Shown here: positions 24,235-32,503 of the stretch, piece after piece
Numbering within the stretch: the stretch's first letter is position 1
Layout of the letters: the number at the start of each line of letters is the position of its first letter
NCBI GenBank assembly: GCA_017530735.1
Contig: JAFXMB010000119.1
Span: 1 to 35,563 of the forward strand
Reading direction: 5' to 3'
From: Bacteroidaceae bacterium
GTDB taxonomy: Bacteria > Bacteroidota > Bacteroidia > Bacteroidales > Bacteroidaceae
DNA length: 35,563 nt
Made by a program: the position numbers and the translations under genes
The notes under the pieces: model-generated
The model's input: the letters and a program-made list of their open reading frames with translations, nothing else
Database searches by the model: none
Told to the model about the DNA's origin: nothing

Positions 24235-25554
24235 TTATTCCAGGTACTGCATGATGCGGCCGGAGATCTGGAGGAGGGAGATCTCGCAGACTTTGGTGTC
24301 GTATTGGACTTGCAGAAGGCTCTCCTCGGCGTCCAGGAGGGATTTCTGGGCCTCACGCATCTCAATTCCGGACAGGTTACCAAGCAGGTAACGCTCCTGT
24401 GCTATGTCCATAGTTTCCTGTGCGGTCTTAAGGTTCTGCTCCTGCAGTTCCAGCAGCATCAGGTTGTTCTGGTAAGCCTGCCAGAAATCGTCCAGGTTGG
24501 CGCGCAGCTGAAGTTCCAGCTGGTCGATGGTGATATCGGCCGACATCTCATCCAGACGGGCGTTACGCTCCTGTACACGCTGCTTTCCGCTAATCAGGTT
24601 TATGCCGATGGTGGCGCCGAATGACGGGCCCCAGTTGGTGCGGTCGGTGTAGTTGCTGTTTCCGTAGATATTGTGTGTAAGACCGTATGCGGCGTTGAGC
24701 CTCAGGTACGGGTAGTTGCGTGACTGAACTGAGCGGCGGTCCAACTGAGCCACCGTGCGGTTGCTCTCGGCGCGCAGAAGTGATGAATTGGTGCGCATCA
24801 TATCCTCATAGAGAGACTCGTAGTCAAGTCCCGTGAGCAGGTTGATGGCGGTATCGGCAGCCACATGAACTGAGCGCAGGTCCTGATTGGACATAAGACG
24901 GTTAATGCGGATATTGGCCGATCCCAACGCCTCGTGCTGCTTAAGGCTCCTGGCGCTGTCGGAGTTGAAATAGACCTGAGCCTGCTGCATGTCCAGACGG
25001 GAATTTCCGCCCATATCATAACGCTCGCTGGTAATGCGCAGACGCTCCTTGCTCAGTGCGGTGGCGTATTCCAGGTTCTTAAGGTGCAGGGTCTGCTTGA
25101 CCAGATTGTAGTACTCGGTGGTGAGGCTTGCAATATAATCCTCAATGGCCACGCGGGTCTGGATAGTGCCCTGATTGTGCAGTTCCTCCATACGGTCACG
25201 AGTAGCCTGTATGCTGAATCCGTCAAAAACGGTCCACTCGGCACGCAGCTGGGCGTTCAGGGTGTGGTCCAGCACACCTCGGGTGGATACGGTCGAGCCA
25301 TCGGAAGCCAAAGTGGCGTCACTGCTTGAAAGGTTGCCCGAGTAACTGCCCGTAGCGCTCAGGGTGGGGCCGCCTCCCGCATAAAGCCAGGAGTCGTTGT
25401 TGGCAGCCTTCTCCTCGGAGATATTGACCAGTCTAATCTGATAACTCTCGCGGATACCAGTCTCAAGGCAGTCCTTGAGCGTCATTATCTGGGCCGATGC
25501 GCCCATGCTGACAGTCAGGGCCAGTAAGGCCGATGTTATTCTGTATGCTTTCAT
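24235..25554 (-). CDS. TolC family outer-membrane efflux protein
   Basis: The 439-residue protein has a signal peptide (residues 1-21, MGASA). Two TolC-type repeats follow: MTLKDCLETGIRESYQIRLV opens the first, and long coiled-coil helices such as LKNLEYATALSKERLRITSE and LNLKTAQETMDIAQERYLLG-like stretches follow, with NLSGIEMREAQKSLLDAEES near residue 390. It would form the trimeric channel through the outer membrane for the RND pump encoded directly upstream. Its ATG overlaps the pump gene's stop by four bases (ATGA), so translation is coupled. No lipobox is visible. Confidence 0.93.
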   Translation of the reverse strand: MKAYRITSALLALTVSMGASAQIMTLKDCLETGIRESYQIRLVNISEEKAANNDSWLYAGGGPTLSATGSYSGNLSSSDATLASDGSTVSTRGVLDHTLNAQLRAEWTVFDGFSIQATRDRMEELHNQGTIQTRVAIEDYIASLTTEYYNLVKQTLHLKNLEYATALSKERLRITSERYDMGGNSRLDMQQAQVYFNSDSARSLKQHEALGSANIRINRLMSNQDLRSVHVAADTAINLLTGLDYESLYEDMMRTNSSLLRAESNRTVAQLDRRSVQSRNYPYLRLNAAYGLTHNIYGNSNYTDRTNWGPSFGATIGINLISGKQRVQERNARLDEMSADITIDQLELQLRANLDDFWQAYQNNLMLLELQEQNLKTAQETMDIAQERYLLGNLSGIEMREAQKSLLDAEESLLQVQYDTKVCEISLLQISGRIMQYLE

Positions 25555-28500
25555 TCCTTTTTCTTGCGTGTCTTACGGTCAGTTGATATGTAACTGTAGA
25601 TAGAGGGTACAATATACATGGTAAAGAAGGTCGATATAAGCATTCCGCCAACTACCGCAGTACCCATTGCAATACGTCCGGCGCTGCCCTCTCCGTGTGC
25701 GAACATAAGCGGCAGCAGACCCAGCATGGTCGATGTGCTGGTCATAAGGATAGGTCTTAAACGCTGGATTGATGCGTCACGTATTGCTATGAACTTGTCA
25801 ATACCGGCCTCCTGCTTCTGGTTGGCAAACTCCACAATCAGGATACCGTTCTTGGCCACAAGTCCTATAAGCATGATAATACCAATCTCACTGAAAATGT
25901 TCATTGTCTGCCCACCGCCGCGCAGGAATACAAGCGCGCCGAACACAGCCAGAGGTACGGTAATCATAACTATCAGAGGATCCTTGAAACTCTCAAACTG
26001 GGCAGCCAGAATCAGGTAGATAAGCAGCAGAGCCAGTCCGAACGCAAACAGCAGGCTGTTTGAACTCTCGCGGAAATCCTTGGACTCGCCGGTAAGTGCG
26101 GTGCGGAAGGTGTCGTCCAGAGTCTCCTTGGCAATCTTATCCATCTCGTCCAGCGCCTGTCCCAGAGTATAGCCTTTACCAAGTCCGGCCGATACGGTGG
26201 CCGATACAAAACGGTTATAACGGTACAGGCGGGGCGGGGCGATATCCTCCTTCAGGTCCACAAGGTTCTCCATTTGAATCATGCTGCCGTTTCCGCTGCG
26301 CATGTAGATTGACTTGAGCGCCTGGGTGGTGTTACGCTGCTGGCGGTTAATCTCACCTATAATGTCATACTGCTTTCCGTTCATGTACAGATAGCCCATA
26401 CGTTGGCCGCTCAGTCCCCACTGAAGGGTCTGTGCAATATCGCGGGTGCTCACGCCCAGCAGGTTGGCTTTCTCACGGTTGATCGATATGCGGACCTCGG
26501 GCTTGGAGAATTTGAGGTCGGCATCGGCCATCTGGAAGGCGGGGTTATCATTCACCTTGGCCAGGAACTTGGGCAGCACATCCTGCAGTTTCTCAATGTT
26601 GGTGGCCTGCAGAACGTAACGTACAGGCATACCGCCTCGACCGCCTGCAAATGATGACTGCTGCTGTACGAACGCGCGGGCATCGGTCTCACGGCGTACG
26701 GCGGCGCTCAGCTGCTCGAATACCTCCATCTGAGTGTAGTTACGCTCGTTTATGTCCTTGAGGGTAATCTGTATGTTACCGCCACCACTGGATACTCGGG
26801 CGGTCACGAATTTGGCATCGGGCATGATTGAATCAACCACGTCGTTTATGCGCTCGGTGTAGTCACGCATGTACTCGTAGGTTACGCCCTCGGGGCCCTG
26901 GGTGCGGACGGTTACCTGTGATCGGTCCTCCATAGGCGCCATCTCGGACGGGGTCTTGGCCCACATCCAGACGGCGGCGCCAAGTGCTACTACCATAGTG
27001 ACAATGGTGATCCAGCGGTTGCGCAGAATGAATTCCAGGCTCTTGCTGTAGTATTTGTTAAGGCCCTCAAAGAACGGCTCGGACCATGCGTAGAACGCGT
27101 TTTTCTTTTCGCGGCGCACCAGAATCTTGGTGGAGAGCATGGGGGTGAAGGTCAGGGCGGTGAATGTTGAAATCACCACGGCACCTGCAATCACGAACGC
27201 GAACTCGCGGAACAGTCGGCCCGTCTGACCTTGCATGAAGACGATGGGTACGAATACGCAAAGCAGTGTTATTGAGGTCGATATGATGGCGAACAGGATC
27301 TCGCGCGCGCCGTCAATGCCGGCCTGCATGGGAGTCATGCCTTTCTCTATGCGGTTGTAGATGTTCTCGGTCATAACGATGGCATCATCAACTACTAATC
27401 CGACCGAAAGAACCACAGCCAGCATGCTCAGCACGTTGATACTGAATCCCATCATGTACATTACAAAGAATGAGCCGATGATTGATACCGGGATAACCAG
27501 CACGGGGATAAGGGTAACGCGCCAGTCACGCAGGAACAGGAATATGATGAATATTACCAGTATGAATGCCTCGTAGAGGGTGGTCTTTACCTCGTTGATT
27601 GATGCGCGGATAAAACGGGTGTTGTCAAAGCCGTACTCGTAACCTACATCCTCGGGCAGGTCCTTCTCCATGAGTTTCATGCGCTCATAGACGGCGTTGG
27701 CAATGTTGATGTGGTTGGCACCGGGCTGGGGCGTTACTGCCACACCCACCATCGGGATGCCGTTCATCTTCATGTAACTCTTTATGTCGCGCGGGCTGAG
27801 TTCGGCCTGACCTACGTCGCTGAAACGTATCACTTTTGTGCCTTCATGCTTGATTACCAGGTCGTTGAACTCCTGGGTGGTGTGCATCTGGCCAAGGGTG
27901 CGGATCTCAAGCTCGGTGGTGTTACCCTCAATGGTACCTGAAGGCAGCTCCACGTTCTCCTTGTCAAGGGCGTTCTTTACGTCCATCGGGGTGATGCCGT
28001 AACCGGACATCTTTACGGGGTCCAGCCACAGGCGCATGCAGTAACGTTTTTCACCCCAGATCATTACGGAGCTTACGTCCTGGATGGTCTGCAGTTGCTC
28101 CTTTACCACAAGGTCGGCAATCTCGCTCAGTTCCAGAAGGGAGCGCTTATCGGAGTGCAGGGCCACCATGAGGATAGGCATTGCGTCGGCATCGGCCTTG
28201 GATACAGTGGGGGGATCGCAGTCGCGGGGGAGCATTCGCTGGGCGCGCGATACCTTGTCACGCACGTCGTTGGCGGCGGTCTCAAGGTCCACCGAGAGCT
28301 CAAACTCTACCGTGATGCGGCTGTTGCCGTACTGGCTGACCGATGACAGGGAGCGGATGCCGGGGATACCGTTGATCTGCTGCTCAAGCGGCTCGGTTAT
28401 CTGATTCTCAATGACTTCGGCGTTGGCTCCGGGGTAGGAGGCCGATACCGATATGATGGGGTTGTCCACCGACGGGTATTCGCGCACACCCAGGCTGGTG

Positions 28501-28586
28501 TAACCCACAACGCCGAACAGGATGATTATGAGCACCAGCACTGTGGCCAGCACCGGGCGGCGTATGCTAAGTTCTGATATGTTCAT
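25551..28586 (-). CDS. RND efflux transporter, HAE1 family permease
   Basis: The 1011-residue inner-membrane proton antiporter has the usual start ISELSIRRPVLATVLVLIII, the first porter-domain motif (REYPSVDNPIISVSASYPGA), and the proton-relay motif GLVVDDAIVMTENIYNRIEK with Asp400 and Asp401, equivalent to the paired Asp of AcrB/MexB. The second half repeats the fold (AAQFESFKDPLIVMITVPLA, then GIIMLIGLVAKNGILIVEFA). The C-terminus is short and basic. It exports hydrophobic compounds, drugs or bile-salt-like molecules; the substrate cannot be told. Gene order adaptor-pump-TolC with a 12-base gap and a 4-base overlap shows one operon. No regulator gene of the TetR or AraC type is adjacent. 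Confidence 0.96.
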   Translation of the reverse strand: MNISELSIRRPVLATVLVLIIILFGVVGYTSLGVREYPSVDNPIISVSASYPGANAEVIENQITEPLEQQINGIPGIRSLSSVSQYGNSRITVEFELSVDLETAANDVRDKVSRAQRMLPRDCDPPTVSKADADAMPILMVALHSDKRSLLELSEIADLVVKEQLQTIQDVSSVMIWGEKRYCMRLWLDPVKMSGYGITPMDVKNALDKENVELPSGTIEGNTTELEIRTLGQMHTTQEFNDLVIKHEGTKVIRFSDVGQAELSPRDIKSYMKMNGIPMVGVAVTPQPGANHINIANAVYERMKLMEKDLPEDVGYEYGFDNTRFIRASINEVKTTLYEAFILVIFIIFLFLRDWRVTLIPVLVIPVSIIGSFFVMYMMGFSINVLSMLAVVLSVGLVVDDAIVMTENIYNRIEKGMTPMQAGIDGAREILFAIISTSITLLCVFVPIVFMQGQTGRLFREFAFVIAGAVVISTFTALTFTPMLSTKILVRREKKNAFYAWSEPFFEGLNKYYSKSLEFILRNRWITIVTMVVALGAAVWMWAKTPSEMAPMEDRSQVTVRTQGPEGVTYEYMRDYTERINDVVDSIMPDAKFVTARVSSGGGNIQITLKDINERNYTQMEVFEQLSAAVRRETDARAFVQQQSSFAGGRGGMPVRYVLQATNIEKLQDVLPKFLAKVNDNPAFQMADADLKFSKPEVRISINREKANLLGVSTRDIAQTLQWGLSGQRMGYLYMNGKQYDIIGEINRQQRNTTQALKSIYMRSGNGSMIQMENLVDLKEDIAPPRLYRYNRFVSATVSAGLGKGYTLGQALDEMDKIAKETLDDTFRTALTGESKDFRESSNSLLFAFGLALLLIYLILAAQFESFKDPLIVMITVPLAVFGALVFLRGGGQTMNIFSEIGIIMLIGLVAKNGILIVEFANQKQEAGIDKFIAIRDASIQRLRPILMTSTSTMLGLLPLMFAHGEGSAGRIAMGTAVVGGMLISTFFTMYIVPSIYSYISTDRKTRKKKE

Positions 28587-28598
28587 GGGTGCGGCAGG

Positions 28599-29678
28599 TT
28601 ATTTGAGTTCAACCCTCATTCCGGTACGCAGCTGCATGATGCCGCTGGTGATTACTGTGTCGCCAACTTTGAGGCCGCTCAGAACTTGTACTTGGGCATC
28701 GGTTCTTAATCCTTTGGTGATCTCGTGCGGGATGGCCTGACCGTTCTTGTACAGAAATACCTTGTCTATGCCCATCTCGGAGATGATTGCCTCGCTGGGT
28801 ACTGCAAGGGTGTTCTTGAATGTGCGGGTATTGAGGCTGACGCTTACGTATCGGCCGGGAACAAGTTTGCCGTCCTTGTTGTCATAGATGGCGCGGACCA
28901 AATAGGTGCGGGTGCCCTGATCCACCTTTGAGTTGGTGGCGTAGACCTGGGCGTTGTGGATGTCGTCGCTGCCCTCAACCGTGAAGGTCAGCTTGGCTCC
29001 GTTCTGCAGCACTCCGGCGTAACGCTCGGGGATGGCGAACTCAACCTTGAGTTTCTCGGTGTTGGTCAGGGTGGCAATGCCTGTGCTGGGTGATGCGTAG
29101 GCACCTACGCTTACCTGACGCAGGCCGATGATTCCGTCAAACGGGGCCTTGAGCTCGGTCTGGTCCAGCTTGGCCTTGCATTCTTCTATATCGGCCTGGA
29201 GTTTGTTGAAGTTGGCTTCGGCCTCCTGGTAGGCCTCCTTACTTACGGCCTCCTTCTCGTAGAGTGCTTTCTGACGGGCCAGACGGTCCTCGGTTGACTG
29301 ATACTGGGCCTCAAGTTTTTTTAGCTGGGCCTGCAGGGGGGCGTCGTTGATCTTGGCCAGCACCTGACCTTTCTTGACTTTGGTGCCCTCCTCAAAGAAG
29401 ATGTCGGTGATCTTGCCCGATGTCTCGAACGACAGGTTCACCTCCTCGTTGGGGATGAGGCTTCCGCTTATGTTGATGCCGTCCACAAGCTCGGTGGGCT
29501 GCATGATTACGTGACTTACCGGCAATATCTGGCCGCCGCGTCCTATCGGCGCTCCGGCTGTGGGCATCGGCCCTGTGGGTATGTCCTTGTTGGTTTTTGG
29601 TTTCAGACTGTAAATTCCCCATATTGCCACGCCAATTGCAATGACGGCAATAAGCACCCATTTGGTTGTTTTGCTCAT
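28599..29678 (-). CDS. RND efflux periplasmic adaptor subunit (MFP family)
   Basis: A 359-residue membrane-fusion protein with one N-terminal membrane segment (residues ~7-24, VLIAVIAIGVAIWGIYSLKP) and no lipobox. The split lipoyl/barrel-sandwich domain starts with GKITDIFFEEGTKVKKGQVL and closes with LKAPFDGIIGLRQVSVGAYA. A coiled-coil hairpin of about 60 residues lies between them (YQSTEDRLARQKALYEKEAV). Beta-barrel and membrane-proximal domains follow. It bridges the RND pump and TolC. It is the first gene of the operon, preceded by a consensus promoter whose -33 part lies in a 31-bp repeat element. Confidence 0.95.
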   Translation of the reverse strand: MSKTTKWVLIAVIAIGVAIWGIYSLKPKTNKDIPTGPMPTAGAPIGRGGQILPVSHVIMQPTELVDGINISGSLIPNEEVNLSFETSGKITDIFFEEGTKVKKGQVLAKINDAPLQAQLKKLEAQYQSTEDRLARQKALYEKEAVSKEAYQEAEANFNKLQADIEECKAKLDQTELKAPFDGIIGLRQVSVGAYASPSTGIATLTNTEKLKVEFAIPERYAGVLQNGAKLTFTVEGSDDIHNAQVYATNSKVDQGTRTYLVRAIYDNKDGKLVPGRYVSVSLNTRTFKNTLAVPSEAIISEMGIDKVFLYKNGQAIPHEITKGLRTDAQVQVLSGLKVGDTVITSGIMQLRTGMRVELK

Positions 29679-29704
29679 AAGAATAAGGTTTCTTTAATAG
29701 GAGG

Positions 29705-29735
29705 CAAAGTTACTATTTTTTAAAAATGACGCAAA
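29705..29735 (-). promoter_or_regulatory. Efflux-operon promoter with -33 box inside repeat element 1
   Basis: On the minus strand TTTG (29732-29735), 19 bases, then TAACTTTG (29705-29712): a full match to TTTG-N19-TAnnTTTG, 27 bases before the adaptor ATG. The TTTG is part of the left arm of the 31-bp repeat at 29727-29757. Confidence 0.75.
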
Positions 29736-29757
29736 GGGGTCGTTTCCCTTTGCGTCA
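29727..29757 (+). repeat. 31-bp palindromic element, copy 1 (block CCCTT)
   Basis: TGACGCAAAGGGGTCGTTT, then CCCTT, then TGCGTCA. This version has the longest stem, 12 pairs with a 7-base loop. It lies 12 bases from copy 2. Confidence 0.92.
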
Positions 29758-29769
29758 CTTTTCCAATTT

Positions 29770-29800
29770 TGACGCAAAGGGGTCGTTTCTCTTTGCGTCA
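29770..29800 (+). repeat. 31-bp palindromic element, copy 2 (block CTCTT)
   Basis: Same 19-base left part and 7-base right arm as copy 1, block CTCTT, 10-pair stem. It is followed by C and six T that touch the stop codon of the minus-strand lipoprotein gene at 29807. Confidence 0.92.
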
Positions 29801-29806
29801 CTTTTT

Positions 29807-30376
29807 TCACTTTTTCTCCAGGACGAAAGTGTCCATGTTGATCTTGACGGTGAGAGCAGTCTTGGTCAGCGAAATGACAGTCCACTCGGAGTTGAACGAA
29901 GGACTTACAAGTGACTGGGGAGTCACATACCAGGGGGTCGACTCCATGGTTTCCTCATTATAGGCGTAATAGACATTCCCGCCAAGGGAGTAATCAGGAT
30001 TCATCACCTGATAGTATGACGCAAATTGCTCAGTAGGAGTGAACGACAGTTTTTTATTGGCATAAGCCCAGGTGCCCTTCTCCTTGTTGCCCACGGTCTT
30101 AAGGCCCTGAACTTCATCTTTTGTGGTACCGGCTGTCAGGTAGGTATGCCAGTTTGTATAATTCTCTCCGTCAATCTGAAGGCGCCATTTCTGGGGATAA
30201 CCCTGGCCGAAATCATGCTCTACGGCACCTTCCCAAGTGCCCTGCAGGTTGGCTGCGTTAATCTCAACAGTAACGTTCTTTTCGGGTTCGTCCTGCTCTT
30301 CTTTTTCATTTTTATCACAAGAGGCAATGGCCATCATCGCAAGTGCGGCCGATAAGAATAGAAATACTTTTTTCAT
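29807..30376 (-). CDS. Lipoprotein, lipocalin-like, unknown function
   Basis: The 189-residue protein has a lipoprotein signal peptide with lipobox AIASC, Cys20 being the lipidated residue. It is followed by an acidic linker (DKNEKEEQDEPEKN). The rest looks like a small beta-barrel (LQGTWEGAVEHDFG, KWRLQIDGENYTNWHTYL, KGTWAYANKKLSFTPTEQFA), similar to lipocalin-like lipoproteins of Bacteroidetes; the family name is not certain. It is a single-gene unit, with repeat copy 3 upstream and copies 2 and 1 downstream. Confidence 0.78.
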   Translation of the reverse strand: MKKVFLFLSAALAMMAIASCDKNEKEEQDEPEKNVTVEINAANLQGTWEGAVEHDFGQGYPQKWRLQIDGENYTNWHTYLTAGTTKDEVQGLKTVGNKEKGTWAYANKKLSFTPTEQFASYYQVMNPDYSLGGNVYYAYNEETMESTPWYVTPQSLVSPSFNSEWTVISLTKTALTVKINMDTFVLEKK

Positions 30377-30403
30377 AACTGATTGGTTTGGTTTATAAAA
30401 AAA

Positions 30404-30434
30404 CGACGCAAAGGGGTCGTTTCGTTTTGCGTCA
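30404..30434 (+). repeat. 31-bp palindromic element, copy 3 (block CGTTT)
   Basis: Starts with C instead of T, otherwise the same 18 left bases, block CGTTT, right arm TGCGTCA. The minus-strand TGA stop of the DUF4380-like gene (30432-30434) lies inside the right arm. Confidence 0.9.
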
Positions 30435-31334
30435 CTTTATAGTTTTTCTGACAAGTTTGAGGAGTTTCTTGGAGGGAGCGGGGGCGTCCTTCAAGGGGAT
30501 CAGATACCACTTAACCTCCCAGGTCAGGCTTTCGCCGGGCTGCAGGGTTTTGTATTCGCCCTGACTCTCAAGTTCGATGTAGGTCTTGCCCTGATTTACG
30601 TAGACCTGGATCTCGGCCTCATTGGGTGCGGGCTGATCGGGTGTGATGTCTGCGAACTTCTTGATCATGAGCAGATTACCTGCAGCGTATGCCAGCCAGC
30701 CCTTGCCGTCCGAGTTGATCTTGCGGTTCTGCGGAGCCTGCTCGAACGAGTACCATGATGCACCAGCCTCAGCCTTGAAAGGAATCAGGCCGGCGGGTGT
30801 GATGCCCTCAACCGGAGCGTCAAAGAATATGAGCGCGGTCTCATCGGCCACAACTCGGGAGATCTCCCACGGGGCGACCTGGCGGGCGGCGTCACCTTTG
30901 TTGATGATGGTGTACGCTACGCTTATGAATTTGCCCTTGGGGTCGGGGGTGTAGAGTTTCTGGATTTGGAAGGGGAGTTTGCGGGCGGTCTGGCTGGTCA
31001 GCAGCAGTGACTTTCCTTTAATTGCGGCACTTGTCTCATCAGTGTAAGCTGCTCTGTCAAACTCAGTTACGGGCGGCCAGTTCCACTCTTTCTGCGGGCT
31101 GGTCCAGAATGTGCTGCCGTACTGGTTGGCGGGGCGCAGTTGCGAGAGCATCTCCTGATCTCCGTATTTGTACGACAGGATTTTGCCGCCTTCCTTGGCG
31201 CTGACTGTCATTGTTACGTTGCCGGCTTTGATGGTAAAGCCTTCATCTGCTGTGCCTTGCACCGTCTGGGCCGATGCGTGGGCGGCCGCTATCACTGCGA
31301 GCAGAAGGAACGCACAAAGTTTGTAAGATTTCAT
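30432..31334 (-). CDS. Secreted DUF4380-like protein
   Basis: I start at the ATG at 31332-31334, which opens the signal peptide MKSYKLCAFLLLAVIAAAHA; an ATG two codons upstream (31340) is also possible. The 300-residue product resembles the DUF4380 family, which has a galactose-mutarotase-like beta-sandwich (GGKILSYKYGDQEML, NQYGSTFWTSPQKEWNWPPV, SVAYTIINKGDAARQVAPWE, LTWEVKWYLIPL). It is probably periplasmic and may act on or bind a carbohydrate; this is inference from the fold. The last residues TIK and the stop are formed where the gene runs into repeat copy 3. Confidence 0.82.
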   Translation of the reverse strand: MKSYKLCAFLLLAVIAAAHASAQTVQGTADEGFTIKAGNVTMTVSAKEGGKILSYKYGDQEMLSQLRPANQYGSTFWTSPQKEWNWPPVTEFDRAAYTDETSAAIKGKSLLLTSQTARKLPFQIQKLYTPDPKGKFISVAYTIINKGDAARQVAPWEISRVVADETALIFFDAPVEGITPAGLIPFKAEAGASWYSFEQAPQNRKINSDGKGWLAYAAGNLLMIKKFADITPDQPAPNEAEIQVYVNQGKTYIELESQGEYKTLQPGESLTWEVKWYLIPLKDAPAPSKKLLKLVRKTIK

Positions 31335-31359
31335 AAGCATTTAATTGTTGATTCTGTTG

Positions 31360-31367
31360 CAAATATA
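31360..31367 (-). promoter_or_regulatory. -7 box for the DUF4380-like gene
   Basis: The minus strand reads TATATTTG, a TAnnTTTG match, 25 bases before the chosen ATG. The TTTG in repeat copy 4 lies only 13 bases upstream, too close for the normal spacing. Confidence 0.5.
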
Positions 31368-31375
31368 ACAAAAAA

Positions 31376-31406
31376 TGACGCAAAGGGGTCGTTTCGTTTT
31401 GCGTCA
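31376..31406 (+). repeat. 31-bp palindromic element, copy 4 (block CGTTT)
   Basis: Full 31-bp match with block CGTTT. The right arm is followed by a T-run that touches the azlD stop codon at 31412-31414. Confidence 0.92.
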
Positions 31407-31411
31407 CTTTT

Positions 31412-31714
31412 TCAGAGAAGGTAGACGATGAGGCAGCAAATTGCGGCAACGGGCAGGAGTCCCAATCGCAGCCAGGCGGCAATGATACCCACCACCAGAG
31501 CAATCAGGCCGGGCCAGGGTGTGGGTGTGGCCGATATCATATCGGGAAAAGTCATGACAGCCAGCGTGACGTAAGGCACGTAGTAAAGGAAACTGCGCAC
31601 AAAGCGGTTGCTTATCGGCCCCTTGATGAATACCATTGGCAGGACGCGTATCAGGTTGGTCGTAATGATGGCTAAAAGTATGTAAATCAGTATTCTATGC
31701 TGTTCCATGGTCAT
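31412..31714 (-). CDS. azlD: AzlD family branched-chain amino acid exporter subunit
   Basis: A 100-residue, four-helix membrane protein (ILIYILLAIITTNLIRVLPM, then VTLAVMTFPDMI, then GLIALVVGIIAAWLRLGLLP). Length, hydrophobicity and position match AzlD, the small partner of AzlC in export of branched-chain amino acids. The start overlaps the end of azlC by 20 bases; a second ATG at 31708 is possible. Translation of the pair is probably coupled. Confidence 0.88.
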   Translation of the reverse strand: MTMEQHRILIYILLAIITTNLIRVLPMVFIKGPISNRFVRSFLYYVPYVTLAVMTFPDMISATPTPWPGLIALVVGIIAAWLRLGLLPVAAICCLIVYLL

Positions 31715-32414
31715 CGGACTTAATAGGTTTGAGCCATGCCGCTACGGCCGATATCACAACGGTCAGCACCACGGTACGCATGCCGCTGCTCCACTGGCTG
31801 ATGACGGGCGCCACAGCGCAGATGCCGCTCAGAATGAAACTGGCGATGACGGCAAAAAGCACGTTGCGGTCTCTGCGGGCGGGAGGTATGAAAACGGCCA
31901 GGAACATGCCGTAGAGCGACATGCTGAGCGCAGTGACCATATGCTGCGGCAACAGGCTGCCCGCCGTAATGCCGATTGCGCACCCTGTGGCCCAGAAGAG
32001 GGTCGATATCAGCGCGGCGGCGTACATGTAGGACGGCGGCGTGTAGCCGGGGTGGGCGATGGAGATGCCGAACACCTCGTCGGTAATGCAGAAAGACATC
32101 AGGATGCGCTTGATCCAGGGCGTTCCGGGCGCGATTTTCTGCGAAAGGGCCGCGCTCATGAGCATGTATCGCAGGTTCACCACCAGGCACATGGCTATAA
32201 TCTCGGCGAATGCGGCCTTGACCGCAATCAGCGAATATGTGCCGTATTCACCGGCCGATGCCCGCGTAAAGAAGCTGGAAAAAAAGCCCTGACCCGATGT
32301 CAGCCCGGCCTTTGCCGCGATAATGCCCAATGAGAACGATACCGCCAGATAGCCCAGGGCTATTGGGAATCCGTCCCTTAATCCGTGAATAATGTGTTGT
32401 GCCTTACCTCTCAT
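31695..32414 (-). CDS. azlC: AzlC family branched-chain amino acid permease
   Basis: The 239-residue inner-membrane protein has about six to eight hydrophobic segments and the AzlC family start (GLRDGFPIALGYLAVSFSLG, then AAKAGLTSGQGFFSS). MCLVVNLRYMLMSAALSQKI and FCITDEVFGISIAH are further family landmarks. With AzlD it forms a two-component exporter for branched-chain amino acids or analogues. The basic N-terminus (MRGKAQHI) follows a TAACTTTG box by only seven bases. Confidence 0.92.
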   Translation of the reverse strand: MRGKAQHIIHGLRDGFPIALGYLAVSFSLGIIAAKAGLTSGQGFFSSFFTRASAGEYGTYSLIAVKAAFAEIIAMCLVVNLRYMLMSAALSQKIAPGTPWIKRILMSFCITDEVFGISIAHPGYTPPSYMYAAALISTLFWATGCAIGITAGSLLPQHMVTALSMSLYGMFLAVFIPPARRDRNVLFAVIASFILSGICAVAPVISQWSSGMRTVVLTVVISAVAAWLKPIKSDDHGTA

Positions 32415-32421
32415 TTTTTTG

Positions 32422-32429
32422 CAAAGTTA
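32422..32429 (-). promoter_or_regulatory. -7 box for azlCD
   Basis: The minus strand reads TAACTTTG, a TAnnTTTG match, only seven bases before the azlC ATG. Initiation at the usual distance would give a very short or absent leader. The repeat-derived TTTG is 12 bases upstream, not at normal spacing. Confidence 0.45.
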
Positions 32430-32436
32430 CCAAAAG

Positions 32437-32467
32437 TGACGCAAAGGGGTCGTTTAACAATGCGTCA
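32437..32467 (+). repeat. 31-bp palindromic element, copy 5 (block AACAA)
   Basis: Full match with block AACAA. The inner stem shrinks to seven or eight pairs (GTGACGCA/TGCGTCAC). Two bases separate it from copy 6. Confidence 0.92.
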
Positions 32468-32469
32468 CT

Positions 32470-32500
32470 TGACGCAAAGGGGTCGTTTCTCTTTGCGTCA
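32470..32500 (+). repeat. 31-bp palindromic element, copy 6 (block CTCTT)
   Basis: Full match with block CTCTT, in direct orientation to copy 5. The right arm runs into CTTTTA, which contains the TAA stop of the methyltransferase gene. Confidence 0.92.
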
Positions 32501-32503
32501 CTT

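Noticed and set aside
31707-32333. 208-residue plus-strand frame opposite azlC
   Set aside because: It is a shadow of the membrane-protein gene, rich in His/Arg/Gly, with no family features.
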